The translations under genes and the position numbers were made by a program. DNA of 64,000 bases from Mesostigma viride (taxonomy: Eukaryota; Streptophyta; Mesostigmatophyceae; Mesostigmatales; Mesostigmataceae), in assembly GCA_009746045.1 (NCBI GenBank), contig RPFO01000127.1:524050-588049 (forward strand), read 5' to 3'. Under the pieces are notes generated by a model. It was not told the DNA's origin and did no database searches. It saw only the letters and a program-made list of their open reading frames with translations. Positions 1 through 8,771 of the stretch are shown here, piece after piece. Each line of letters begins with the position of its first letter. The stretch's first letter is position 1.

Positions 1-279
1 ACAGCCTCATTAGTAGAACAGCACTCTGTGACTGGTCTTTCTCCCCCCTTAATCACTGTGGTGGCGTCCCACACTGACCCATCCTGAAACTGCACCACCT
101 TCTCAGACCACAAGATGGCAGGATTAGCAGACTCCAACCATGGCATCCCCAGAATCACATCAGCAGCAGTGAGTGGAATGACATCTGCTGTGACAGACAA
201 GGTTTGACGTGAGCACACTTGAAAAAGCAGTTGCACGTAGCCAGGTGAGTTACTCTGCCTACCATCAGAATATTGGACC
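1..279 (-). CDS. Ty3/gypsy pol, protease C-terminal part (partial, runs off left edge)
   Basis: The minus strand reads through a retropepsin C-terminal half, including the stretch DVILGMPWLESANPAI, the usual 'ILG-hydrophobic-W-L' block at the end of gypsy proteases. It continues off the left end of the window, where RT, RNase H and integrase would be expected. It is the continuation of the protease start at 4089-4341. The two halves are separated by the TTAA-flanked insertion 284-4084, and the frame is continuous if that insertion and one TTAA are removed. No stop codon is seen between the junction and the edge. Family assignment is from the motif and from the linked gag at 4867-6606. Confidence 0.75.
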
Positions 280-283
280 TTAA

Positions 284-558
284 CCCTTCAACTGTCAAAA
301 CTCGAACCACGAGAACGGACTGAGTTTGGGTATCTTTGTGCGCCTGAGAGTAACTAGCCAAATAACATTTTCTGGCCCACCCTTGGAACCAAGCATGCTT
401 TTATATCAAATAATGTTTGGGAAATTTGGTTGGTCACATATCCATGCCCTACACCTGCTAAAAATAGCACCCCCCTCAGGGGGGTACAGTGCACATGGGG
501 TTGGAGACATATATAATGCATTATCGACCATTTACACAAATCAGTTGGCCCTGGCCTT
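284..558 (+). repeat. foldback arm A
   Basis: This roughly 275-bp segment reappears inverted and diverged at 1994-2279. Shared landmarks are the end next to TTAA (CCCTTCAA...), a GGGTGGGCCAGAAAATG block, and a CCCCCC/GGGGGG tract beside a GCTATTT...TAGCA motif. TTAA occurs directly on both sides (280-283, 559-562). Confidence 0.7.
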
Positions 559-562
559 TTAA

Positions 563-1850
563 CCCTTAATTTGTACTGAGTCCGTTTTCGTGGCGCCAGT
601 TGAACTCGCGCCACTCTAACGGACTGAGTTTGTGGCAGAACCAGGCGCCGCGCCAAAAATAATTCAACGGTCAAACCTGGGGGGATCGAAAGATCTAGAC
701 GTAAGCTATGCCTGGCACTATTCAGACCGTACTTTGGACAACTGGCCAGGGAGATATACTCAATCAAAGTTGGGGGGGTACCATGGTCAAACGGGACCGA
801 CGTGAATGAAAATAATTGACGTCCGCGGCTATGGCGGTGCACGCAAATGACTGGTACGAGAGCATGGCTTGGAATTTTGAACTCAAATTTTGTAGTAATT
901 ATCCTTGAGTGTTATAAAGGTTATATCTCTGGCCGTGAAGCGTCTGGATGTGCGCAAGTATGTCTCTAGGTTCTAATCGGTGCAGCAGATCCTGTCAGCG
1001 GCCAGGCGGTGACAGTGCGTATGCTACCTGTTGTTCGGCAGCAAACGTCCATATATTTGCGCGTGGATAGACTTGTTACGTTATTCTTGACATGTTTTAT
1101 TAGCGATGACGGCCAGGAAAGGTTCGAGGCTATGTCCGTGAGGTGGGAGTGATGGCTCCCGCACAGCAGGTAATCTGCGGTTTCGACCTGGTACGTATTA
1201 ACATGTTAGCGTTTATACATTACAGTACCAAGTCGTCCTATCGTTTATAAACTAGTTGTAGACATGTAATCGATGGTTTTTGCTTGTCGTTTTGTTGCTT
1301 TAGTGCTTGTACGCGTTCGCTTGTGATGGTTGGGGAATACCACTATGTCACGCAGATTTTGGACCAGATTTGATTGCTATTAGCTAAGGCTTCAACGAAA
1401 CCAGTGAAGTGGCGTTTGGTATTGTCTCTTAACATGGTGGGCTTGATAACGGGATGCTTTTCCCTGCACAGACATAGCGAGACAATTGGTTTTCTGGCCA
1501 GCTCTAGGCATTGCTTCTTGGTTTGCTGGCCCAAGTTATCCTTCTGCTTGTGCGTCCATAGTGCATGCAAGAAACATGAATGGCCAGGGCCTGCTTGCAT
1601 GGAAGCACAACCAGGTGAGTTCTTTTGTTTTCTCTATCATTGCCAATCATTGGAATTGCTTTATAGTGTGTTGGATGCATTGATAATGTAGCTCCTTGTG
1701 AACCCGTTATACGCTTGGTTTTGGGCCTTGGCACAAGCTTTATACTTGTTGTATAGCATGCTGTTGTGATTTTTAAGCTGGAAATGTGTTTGGGAATCCA
1801 TGTGTGGCCATCTATGATGTTTTGTGCCACGTTGGAATCGAATGCCTAGA
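563..1850 (+). repeat. foldback arm B (left)
   Basis: Inverted, diverged counterpart of about 2885-4084. The outer end starts CCCTTAA after TTAA 559-562, and a shared block rich in GGCGCC and CTGAGTCCG follows. The match can be followed by eye inward through GTCAGCGGCCAGGCGG (near 997) to the paired 85-codon ORFs. The inner limit is approximate. Confidence 0.65.
1343..1600 (-). other. 85-codon ORF in left arm, homologous to the ORF at 3047-3304
   Basis: Begins with ATG and encodes 85 residues with no recognised domain. It aligns without gaps to the 85-residue ORF in the opposite arm. Shared blocks are a GQQxKK motif, an ARK/VRK segment, a EKHxVI segment and the ending WSKIC-T. Both ORFs face the centre of the foldback in mirror orientation. 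It could be a remnant transposase exon or simply frame preserved by chance in a diverged inverted repeat. Confidence 0.35.
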
Positions 1851-1993
1851 CGGTAGTGCTACCAAAACACCCCAAAATAACTGCACCCGTTATAACGGTC
1901 TGAGCTATTTTGGGCTGTATGCTAGCTAGCCTGTGCAGTTCTATGGTACGTCATGTTGTGAATGCATCTATGGCATGCCTGTGATGATCTTAA

Positions 1994-2279
1994 ACTCCCC
2001 TCAAAGGGCCAGGGTCAGCAGATTTTGAGAAATGGTCCATATTGCATTATATATCTCTTGAACCCCATCTGCACCATACCCCCTTGGGGGGGGTGCTATT
2101 TATAGCAGCTGTGGGGCATAGATATGTGACCAATGACATGACCCCAAAGTTATTTGATATAAAAGCATCCTTGGTTCCAAGGGTGGGCCAGAAAATGTTA
2201 TTTGGCTAGATACTCTCATACTTACTAAGATGCCCATACTCAGTCCGTTCTGGTGGTTCCAGTTGACACAATTGAAGGG
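1994..2279 (-). repeat. foldback arm A' (inverted copy of 284-558)
   Basis: Inverted copy of arm A with its AAGGG end at 2279, next to TTAA 2280-2283. The other side abuts TTAA at 1990-1993. It lies inside the span bounded by arms B and B', so the two inverted pairs interleave rather than nest. Confidence 0.65.
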
Positions 2280-2374
2280 TTAAAGGCAGGTTATTATAAT
2301 CATAGACATGCCATCAATGCATTCACAACATGAAATGTCACAAAACTGTGGACGCTAGCTACAAAATGGCCAAA

Positions 2375-2408
2375 GCCAGCTGGCACCGTTATAACGGTGC
2401 CAGCTGGC
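2375..2408. repeat. perfect 34-nt palindrome
   Basis: Each 17-nt half reads GCCAGCTGGCACCGTTA; the right half is its exact reverse complement, centred on TTATAA with no spacer. It lies in the unique centre of the foldback composite. A related CCGTTATAACGG core occurs near 1870. Confidence 0.9.
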
Positions 2409-2884
2409 AGGGGTATAAATGGTAGCATAACAACACAAAACTTTATTCCAGTTGGCATGAAACAACAAGGGATGCCCAATTGGGCATCATGCACCATACC
2501 CAGGTGATAAAACAAGAGACCATGCCATATAACACATGCCAACATGCCGCAAGGGGCCAAAATGGCACTAGCGCGCGCGTGCGGTATACATAGCGCAAGA
2601 CTAGCCAAGGGTGTAGCTAACTGTCAATTGGGCTACCTGGCTATGTGCCAAACTACGGATTGCGCCTCTGGGTGCGCAGATCCTGCCTCCTACAAGGCCC
2701 TGTCAGCTGGGTGCCAGCTGCCAACGTGCGGGTCGTGCGGCCATTGGCCTCAGCCCATGCGCGGCCAGCCGGGCTGCGGGCTGACAAGGGCTGCATGGCA
2801 CGCTGGCGGCGGGCGTTGTCGTCGTCGAGGCCAGCCACTGGCCCAGCGTGGAAGCTGAGATAAGCCAGCATATAAGACACAAGA

Positions 2885-4084
2885 CCATGCTAAAAAATAG
2901 GTGAAAGGCTCATTAATCAAGGCCTCAAGCGCGCGTCAAAGGGGTGGCAAGGAGCTACATCACTAACCCACCCGATGAATGACAAAACACCTCCACGTTC
3001 TTTGCAACAATAAAGTAAACAAAATGAACAAGTTGGTAATGCTTCCATGCAAACAGGTATTGGGTATCTCCATGTTTGTCACATGCAATGGATGCAAAAT
3101 CAGAAGGTGGGCGTTGGCCAGCAAAACAAGAAGCCATGCCTAAAACTGGTCAGAAAAGAACTTGTCTCGGGCTGTTTGAGCCAGGAAAAGCATTGGGTAA
3201 TCACCTTTACCATATTACTAACCAATACCAACCGTTATCACGCTATTTCCGTTGCAGCCTCAGCTAACAGCGAGCAAACATGGTCCAAAATCTGCTTGAC
3301 CTGATGGTATTCCACAACTATGACAAGCCGATGCGTAGAGGGAGCAAAACAACAAAATGACAATCACAAGCCCTCGATTATAACCCTGATATTAGTTATA
3401 AACGATAATACAACCATATACGGTTAACGGAACACGCTAGGAGGCTAGAACGTACCAGGTCGGAACAGCAGATTACCTTTCCTGCGGGAGCCAGCACGCC
3501 CGATTCATGGACGTAGCCTCGAGCCTTTCCTGGCTGCCAATTCTAGCAAATCTGGTTGGGAACGACGTCAAAGGTTTATCCATGCGCAAATACCTCGAAA
3601 ATTTCCGCCTAGCAACATGCAGCACTCGCACTGTCACCGCCTGGCCGCTGACATGATTTGCTGCGCCAACCAGCACCCCGATGACCCATCTACGCATCTT
3701 CAAACGTTCCATGGCTGGGGATAAAACGTTTTTAGGACTTGAAAATCATGCCTACAAAATTTGAGTCCATTATGTCAAGCCATTCTCTCGTACCAGTCAG
3801 TTGTGTGCACCGCCATAGCCGTGCGCGTCAATATTTTTCATGCACGTCGGTCCCGTTGGACCATGGTACCCCCCTAACTTTGCTCAAGCATATCTCCCTG
3901 GCCAGGTGTCCAAAATACGGTCTGAATAGCGCCAGGCATAGCTTACGTCTAGATCTTTCGATCCCCCCAGGTTTGACCGTTAAATTATTATTGGCGCGGC
4001 GCCTGGTTCTGCCACAAACTCAGTCCGTTAGAGTGGCGCGAGTTCAACTGGCGCCACGAAAACGGACTCAGTACAGTTTAAGGG
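2885..4084 (-). repeat. foldback arm B' (right)
   Basis: Inverted counterpart of 563-1850. The outer end next to TTAA 4085-4088 is the reverse complement of the start of arm B, with a few differences in the first 15 nt and then a long near-identical GC-rich block. The inner limit is approximate. Confidence 0.65.
3047..3304 (+). other. 85-codon ORF in right arm, mirror partner of 1343-1600
   Basis: ATG-initiated, 85 residues, same length and gap-free alignment with the ORF on the other strand of the left arm. It has the same GQQxKK and WSKIC motifs. No known family recognised. Confidence 0.35.
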
Positions 4085-4088
4085 TTAA

Positions 4089-4341
4089 CAGGCACAGGGT
4101 GGGGGAGCACTGGTAGATGCAGCTCCTGCACCAAGGAAGTAGAAATGTAGTTACTTCCTGCACCTGAGTCAATCATGAAGAGACATAAAGGCTGAGCCAA
4201 AGGGACTGGCACGTTCAACAGCCTAGCCTGAAACTTCAAGAGTTGACTGGGAATAGGAGGGCCCAATGGTGTGTTGGAATCAGAGGCAGACAAGTTGTTC
4301 ACAGGACCACTACAATTCGCTTCCGCGGACACCTTTTTCAG
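4089..4341 (-). CDS. Ty3/gypsy pol, protease N-terminal part
   Basis: The minus-strand frame contains LCLFMIDSGAGSNYIS, a retropepsin active-site block with DSGA in place of the commoner DTGA. It then runs into the TTAA where the composite element inserted and resumes at 279. The frame opens just after a TGA at about 4342 and has no ATG in this stretch, so pol must be expressed by splicing, frameshift or a different start, or sequence upstream has been altered. About 530 bp separate it from the gag stop codon. Confidence 0.7.
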
Positions 4342-4866
4342 CGGGGAAAGTGCCCCCGGGCTTCCGGGGCAAATTCAGCAAGCGCTGCGGAACTTAGATA
4401 CTAAAATTTCGTTTTTGGTTCGTACCGTACAGCCAATCATTTTGCGCCCGGATCAAATTGTGATCTGGGCACTGAACACGAAAATTTCAGCGGAACGTAC
4501 GAAACACCAACGCAACTACAGAAAAATTTCAGTGACGAAACTGTAGTACCGTGTACCCAAGCAAAATGTAGTAGGACTTCGCTAAATTCACGTTCGGAAT
4601 TTTTCCCCGCAAGATTCCCCCGCAAGATTCCCCCGCACGATTCCCCCCGCTAGGTTCAGGCTCCAGTCGATGCTCGCCAAATGGCGCAAAAAAAGAAACA
4701 TATGTTAAAATCAACGGTGCGAATCCTCGTTACCGCTCGGGTAACATTCTCACTCATTTCGCGTCTCCTACGAACCGTATTGTAGTGGACGGACATGCAC
4801 AGCAGGCAAACCAGTTAACTCCACCGCTGGACGTAGTCCTGGGGGGTCCACTAGTTTTTTGGCAGC
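4342..4866 (-). other. gag-pol spacer of the gypsy element, non-coding or secondary insertion
   Basis: No long frame joins gag to pol here. The stretch is AT-richer than gag and has a short tandem GGGGGAATCTTGC-type repeat (about 4600-4650). Whether it is a spliced segment, a small insertion, or decay of an original gag-pol junction cannot be decided. No clear target duplication or inverted termini were found. Confidence 0.4.
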
Positions 4867-6606
4867 TCAGGAGGATGATCTGAAGACGAGCTCCCCACTG
4901 AGGGCTGCACCTGCTGATCCTCTATGCCGGCCGTCTGCCTCCCCGTCTCCCTCCTCCTCCTCTGCTAGGAGGTGCCACAGGGCGTTGACCATCCGACGCC
5001 TGTCTTGTCTGTTGAGTCCCCTGGGCTGGAATGGTCCCTTGCCGGAAGCCTGGAAGTTGGGTCTAAACCCAGGCTGTGCCCTGTGGTCGCTCTGGCTCAC
5101 TCCAGGAGGGAAGGTTGATGGTCTGGTGAATGGAAGAACCCCCTGAGGACCCTTGGTGTCGCCTGGGAACTGGTCTCGCTTGGGGCAGTCCCGTGCAAAG
5201 TGTCCGAGCTGGCCACACGTATAGCAGGCTCCTTTGGACTGCTCCATGGCACTGAGCTCCTCCATCACAGCGTTCAGCTGGTTCAGGGGCTTCTTAACTG
5301 CAGGCACCTGGTGGCCTGCAGCAGGCTCCCACTTGAGGGAAAAGTCAGGGACACGGCACAGCGTGAGGGCATAAGACAGCACAGTATCCCACTTCCACTC
5401 GACATAGTCGAAAGGGGAGAAATGCTTGTCAATATCCACCCTGACTTGAGGGGAAAGCCCATGCATAAACCTGTGAAGAGCTTCAGAATCAGAGCACTGG
5501 GGGATTTTGGCCCTCAGGTTGGTAAACGTCTCTACGTATTGTGGTAGTGTTAGGCCAGACTGAGTACAGTTGGCCAACGCGTCCCTGTCCAGACGGAGCT
5601 GGTCCTGGGGAAGGAGAAAACGTCGAAATGAAAGCATGAGAGATGGCAAATCCTTGCAAGTATTACCTGCCGAGGATCGTAAAAACTCATCAAACCTGTC
5701 GGCTGCACTGTCGCTCATTCGCTGTCGAACCATCTTCTTCTGGATGTCCAGGGAAAGTCGTTCTTCCGCTCGTTTGCCGTAGTTAGCAAAGTGGATAGCG
5801 AACACATCCTGGAATCGAGTAGAGAAATGATCGAAACTGCGGTGGGTTAGATTGGTGAGCGACAGCTTGTCTACGGATTCGATTTTTGGAAATGGCGGGG
5901 CGGAACCTTGATGCGGTGGTATAGTGACAGTCACTGGGACGTCGCTGGCGGGGGTGGTGAAGGTGACCGAGGTCGTCTGCGCTGGATCCTGCCTATCGCT
6001 ATCCTGCATCTCATTCCTCGTAGTAACTGTGGTACTATAAGGTAAAACCCCTCCGTCACCCAACCGAGGAGCCTCTCTCCCCACTCCAGCAACCATGCCA
6101 CGCATGGCCGCCTCCTCCTCCGCAATTCTCTGACGAAGTCTTCCCACATCCTGTTCCACCTCCTCCACCATCTTTCTATACGTTGCTGCGTGTTGTTCAT
6201 CGTGTAGTAATCTGATTTTAGCTGCTGAGAGGCTATCCGCTGCAAGTCTGGTCCCGTCTCTTCCAGGCGTGGTATTTAGCGGGAAAAGAAATGAAGACGA
6301 TGCACTCCGCACAGGACTTGTTCGCGCGCTTGGAATCCTGGGCGACAGTGACGCTCCTCGACCCACGCCTGTCAGCGATGGCTCGCCTGGTTGGAGGCCA
6401 GATGCAACAACGGAAAACTTGGGCCCTATGGACAACGAGGGCCGCCTCACTTCAGACATAGAAGTACGGTTGAAATCAAGTTGACGCCGTGGAGTGTGAG
6501 TAGTTGTCTCAGCACCTTCCCTAGCAATGGGTTCCAGAGATGATGACGGATCTCCTAAACCTTGATTAGTAGGGGGTAAAGGTGATTGTGTCTTCGAACT
6601 ACTCAT
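4867..6606 (-). CDS. Ty3/gypsy Gag polyprotein
   Basis: Complete 579-codon ORF starting with ATG. The N-terminal third is Ser/Pro/Thr-rich. A short charged coiled-coil-like segment follows (around residues 140-165, RLRQRIAEEEAAMRG). The retrotransposon capsid-like region (about 240-430) includes the block FRRFLLPQDQLRLDRDAL. A CCHC zinc knuckle CYTCGQLGHFARDC sits near residue 475, and the tail is acidic. This is the normal layout of a nucleic-acid-binding Gag that forms the particle shell. It lies 5' of pol on the same strand, 228 bp downstream of the primer-binding site. The intact frame suggests fairly recent activity, although the element is now split by two insertions. Confidence 0.85.
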   Translation of the reverse strand: MSSSKTQSPLPPTNQGLGDPSSSLEPIAREGAETTTHTPRRQLDFNRTSMSEVRRPSLSIGPKFSVVASGLQPGEPSLTGVGRGASLSPRIPSARTSPVRSASSSFLFPLNTTPGRDGTRLAADSLSAAKIRLLHDEQHAATYRKMVEEVEQDVGRLRQRIAEEEAAMRGMVAGVGREAPRLGDGGVLPYSTTVTTRNEMQDSDRQDPAQTTSVTFTTPASDVPVTVTIPPHQGSAPPFPKIESVDKLSLTNLTHRSFDHFSTRFQDVFAIHFANYGKRAEERLSLDIQKKMVRQRMSDSAADRFDEFLRSSAGNTCKDLPSLMLSFRRFLLPQDQLRLDRDALANCTQSGLTLPQYVETFTNLRAKIPQCSDSEALHRFMHGLSPQVRVDIDKHFSPFDYVEWKWDTVLSYALTLCRVPDFSLKWEPAAGHQVPAVKKPLNQLNAVMEELSAMEQSKGACYTCGQLGHFARDCPKRDQFPGDTKGPQGVLPFTRPSTFPPGVSQSDHRAQPGFRPNFQASGKGPFQPRGLNRQDRRRMVNALWHLLAEEEEGDGEADGRHRGSAGAALSGELVFRSSS

Positions 6607-6666
6607 ACTTCCACATGGAGTCGCGATCGTCTGCCTAGTAGAGACAACGGTTACGGCTGACTTCTA

Positions 6667-6716
6667 GTGTTACAGAGCAAGACAGTCACATCAGGATGTG
6701 TCTCTCTCTGTAACAC
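6667..6716 (-). promoter_or_regulatory. hairpin in the gypsy 5' leader
   Basis: Perfect 11-nt inverted repeat (GTGTTACAGAG / CTCTGTAACAC) with a 28-nt loop between the primer-binding site and the gag start. In retroelements such leader hairpins can serve dimerisation or packaging; that role is inference. Confidence 0.4.
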
Positions 6717-6816
6717 CGTAAGTTTTCCGCAACTCTATGAATCTTCTCGGATGACAGACATCTGATCAACGTTGTACTACCCGGAAGGTTGCGACTTCAA
6801 GAGAAACACCAAAGTA

Positions 6817-6834
6817 GAGATCCTCCGATACCAA
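6817..6834 (-). promoter_or_regulatory. gypsy minus-strand primer-binding site (initiator Met tRNA type)
   Basis: On the minus strand the sequence TTGGTATCGGAGGATCT directly follows the LTR end (...GTTACA). It closely resembles the TGGTATCAGAGC primer site complementary to the 3' end of initiator methionine tRNA in many plant LTR elements. It fixes the LTR boundary at 6835. Confidence 0.7.
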
Positions 6835-7038
6835 TGTAACGACTAAAAATGATCATCAGCATCATCCACAGTCCAATATGAAAGATCTTTTTACCTGGGT
6901 TGCCTTCTTGAGTTGCAGAACTTCAAGTATCCGAGCAACGTTGAGATGGAAATTCCACAGCACGTGATTTAGGGAATCACACCCCTTGTAGACACAAAGA
7001 CAAGCTCGTGTGTAGACGACCTCTGTGGAACTGAAGGA
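6835..7038 (-). repeat. gypsy 5' LTR, 3' portion (split by the copia-like element)
   Basis: Starts TGTAAC at 6835 on the plus strand, beside the primer-binding site. The remainder of the same LTR is 19218-19793, ending GTTACA. The interruption is the copia-like element with its AAGGA duplication. The rejoined LTR would be about 780 bp with TGTAAC/GTTACA inverted termini. Confidence 0.7.
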
Positions 7039-7560
7039 AGTTATTCTAGGGCTTCAGGCCTAGACTATCAGTACACGTGGCGTTGTCCCCGTCTCCCAAG
7101 TGGGATACGGACATGGACGGTAGTGTAGTACACTGGACATATCTCTACTAGGATTTAGATCCGCACGTGCCAGGATGGGCACGTGGGTGCTAGATATTAG
7201 CACTGAGATATGTAGTGCACACGCACGTGGGTATTCACGTGGTAGGGTTTATGAGCTGTGATGCAGACCACAAGGTGGTTGCAGTGCTAGTCCTGTACGG
7301 AGGTCCTAGGGGAGGTCCAGGACCGTCCACGTAGTGCTGTTAGGCAGTCGTTGCCTGTGGGCATCGTATCAGTCCTAGCTGGAGTAGATCTAGCTGGACG
7401 GAGCCAGCACCTCATTGGTTAGCACTAGTACAGGATAGCTAGGTTACCCTAACCTACGTGCCCATGCAATCCAGCTTGGCAAGCTTGCATGGGTTGATAT
7501 TATGCCAGCCATTGCATAATCCAACACGCGTTCGCATCCATTTGCACGAGTGCATTAACT
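7039..7560 (+). repeat. 5' LTR of copia-like element
   Basis: 522 bp, beginning AGTTATTCTAGG and ending GCATTAACT, so the ends form the 5-bp inverted repeat AGTTA/TAACT rather than the usual TG...CA. No difference from the 3' LTR was seen on reading both copies. Confidence 0.85.
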
Positions 7561-7565
7561 TGCAT

Positions 7566-7604
7566 TTATAAAACTCTCACAGTTTTTCATCTCTATCATT
7601 CAAA
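7566..7604 (+). promoter_or_regulatory. TATA-like box and leader just after the 5' LTR
   Basis: TTTATAAAA begins at about 7565, some 40 bp before the ATG at 7605 and outside the LTR. No TGG-starting tRNA primer site is visible at the LTR edge, where one is expected. The position suggests either an internal promoter or an atypical priming system; both are inference. Confidence 0.35.
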
Positions 7605-8771
7605 ATGTCGAACGTTTCTGATCGTGAGGGCTCTTCGGAGTCAAGCCTGTCCCCATCGTCCGAGGATTTGGACTACCGGGCGGCAGTGCGGGGCCGGCAG
7701 GGGAGGGATGATCACGCTGGCAGCGATGCCGGCAGTGGTCGCTCGTCTTCGGACGAGGACCCGCGGTTCCTGGATCAGTTGGCGGCAAGGCCGCTGCTGT
7801 ACAATGTATGGCGTCCCAACGCACCACCGGCGGAGGGGCAGCCCACGGCACCCGAGCTGGTTACGGGGCCGGGGAGGGTGGTGCCGATAGTGGGGGACAT
7901 CCCGTCAGACGGCTACGACGAGGACGAGGACCTCGTGGACCTCGAGCTGCCGGAGGACAAGGCGAAACGCGAGGAGCTGCTCCGCCGAGAGGCAGAGCGC
8001 ATTCGGCAGGAGGCCCAGCTTCGCAAGGAGCTGGAGCAGCAGCGCGAGCTGGAGGCTCAGCGCGAGGCTCAGCTGCGGGCGGAGACTGAGATTGACAGAA
8101 TAGCCCGGGAGCTCGCGGAGCGGCAGCTGGAGAGGGATCGAGTGGCGAGGGCGGGGCTGCGCGCGGGGCCGACAGGCGCGCGAGAGGCGCCCCCATACGT
8201 TCTCCGCAAGAAGAACGAGCTGTACACCTTTGCGCACAGGCGCACAGCGCGCTCCTTCAGGCGCATGGTTGGAGATGTGCTGCAGGAGACCGACTCGTCG
8301 GTGGAAATGCAGCCAGGAGCGCGTGGAGAGGAGCTTGTTTTGATGGACCCGGCCATGGTGGAGGCAGAGCGTCTGGCCAAGATAGAGTACGCCAGGCATT
8401 GCCAGCGGAAGGCCAAGAGGGCAATGAGTGCGGTCCATGGCGGAGAACAGTCTGGCCAGGGAGCGCGCAGCACGGGAGGCGCAGCATCGGGAGATGAAGC
8501 GACTCCGTGCGAAGGCGCACGACGCAGCAGAGAAGACCCGGCGTCACCAGGCGAGGCTGGACGCAGCCATGAAGAGGTCAGAGGCGACACTGGCAACGAT
8601 GGTGGGCCCGGCGCGGAGGGAGCAGGAGGCTCGGTTGGCAAGGAAGAGCAGGAGGAATGCTCGTGCCTTAGACAGGCGCATGCGCAAGGAGGAGCGGGCT
8701 CTGCGCAGGTATCAGGAGGCGGCCAGGACATGGGCTCTGCAGGGAGAATTCGGAGATGCAATCCGGTTTGA
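7605..8771 (+). CDS. N-terminal charged coiled-coil ORF of copia-like element (ORF A)
   Basis: ATG at 7605, 45 bp after the LTR. The 388-codon frame has an acidic Ser-rich start and then a long Glu/Arg/Gln/Leu-rich helix (residues about 120-190, pattern ...REELLRREAERIRQEAQL...), a likely coiled coil. From about 8430 onward this frame becomes Gly-rich, while the +1 frame (ORF B) takes over the same Arg/Glu/Ala helical composition. The biologically used protein therefore probably crosses from ORF A to ORF B near 8424-8440. It could be an N-terminal Gag extension. No named domain recognised. Confidence 0.6.
   Translation: MSNVSDREGSSESSLSPSSEDLDYRAAVRGRQGRDDHAGSDAGSGRSSSDEDPRFLDQLAARPLLYNVWRPNAPPAEGQPTAPELVTGPGRVVPIVGDIPSDGYDEDEDLVDLELPEDKAKREELLRREAERIRQEAQLRKELEQQRELEAQREAQLRAETEIDRIARELAERQLERDRVARAGLRAGPTGAREAPPYVLRKKNELYTFAHRRTARSFRRMVGDVLQETDSSVEMQPGARGEELVLMDPAMVEAERLAKIEYARHCQRKAKRAMSAVHGGEQSGQGARSTGGAASGDEATPCEGARRSREDPASPGEAGRSHEEVRGDTGNDGGPGAEGAGGSVGKEEQEECSCLRQAHAQGGAGSAQVSGGGQDMGSAGRIRRCNPV

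Larger units (their letters stand above)
284..4084. mobile_element. TTAA-flanked foldback composite DNA transposon (piggyBac/Kolobok-type ends)
   Basis: The insertion is flanked by TTAA at 280-283 and 4085-4088, and its outer ends are CCCTT (left) and AAGGG (right). It interrupts the gypsy protease, whose frame is restored by removing the insertion plus one TTAA, the target choice and footprint-free geometry known for piggyBac-like elements. Inside are two families of long inverted arms in the order A (284-558), B (563 to about 1850), A' (1994-2279), B' (about 2885-4084). A and B share the TTAA at 559-562, and A' is bounded by TTAA at 1990-1993 and 2280-2283. No transposase is recognisable, so it is probably non-autonomous. 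Kolobok, which also targets TTAA, is the alternative superfamily. Confidence 0.75.
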
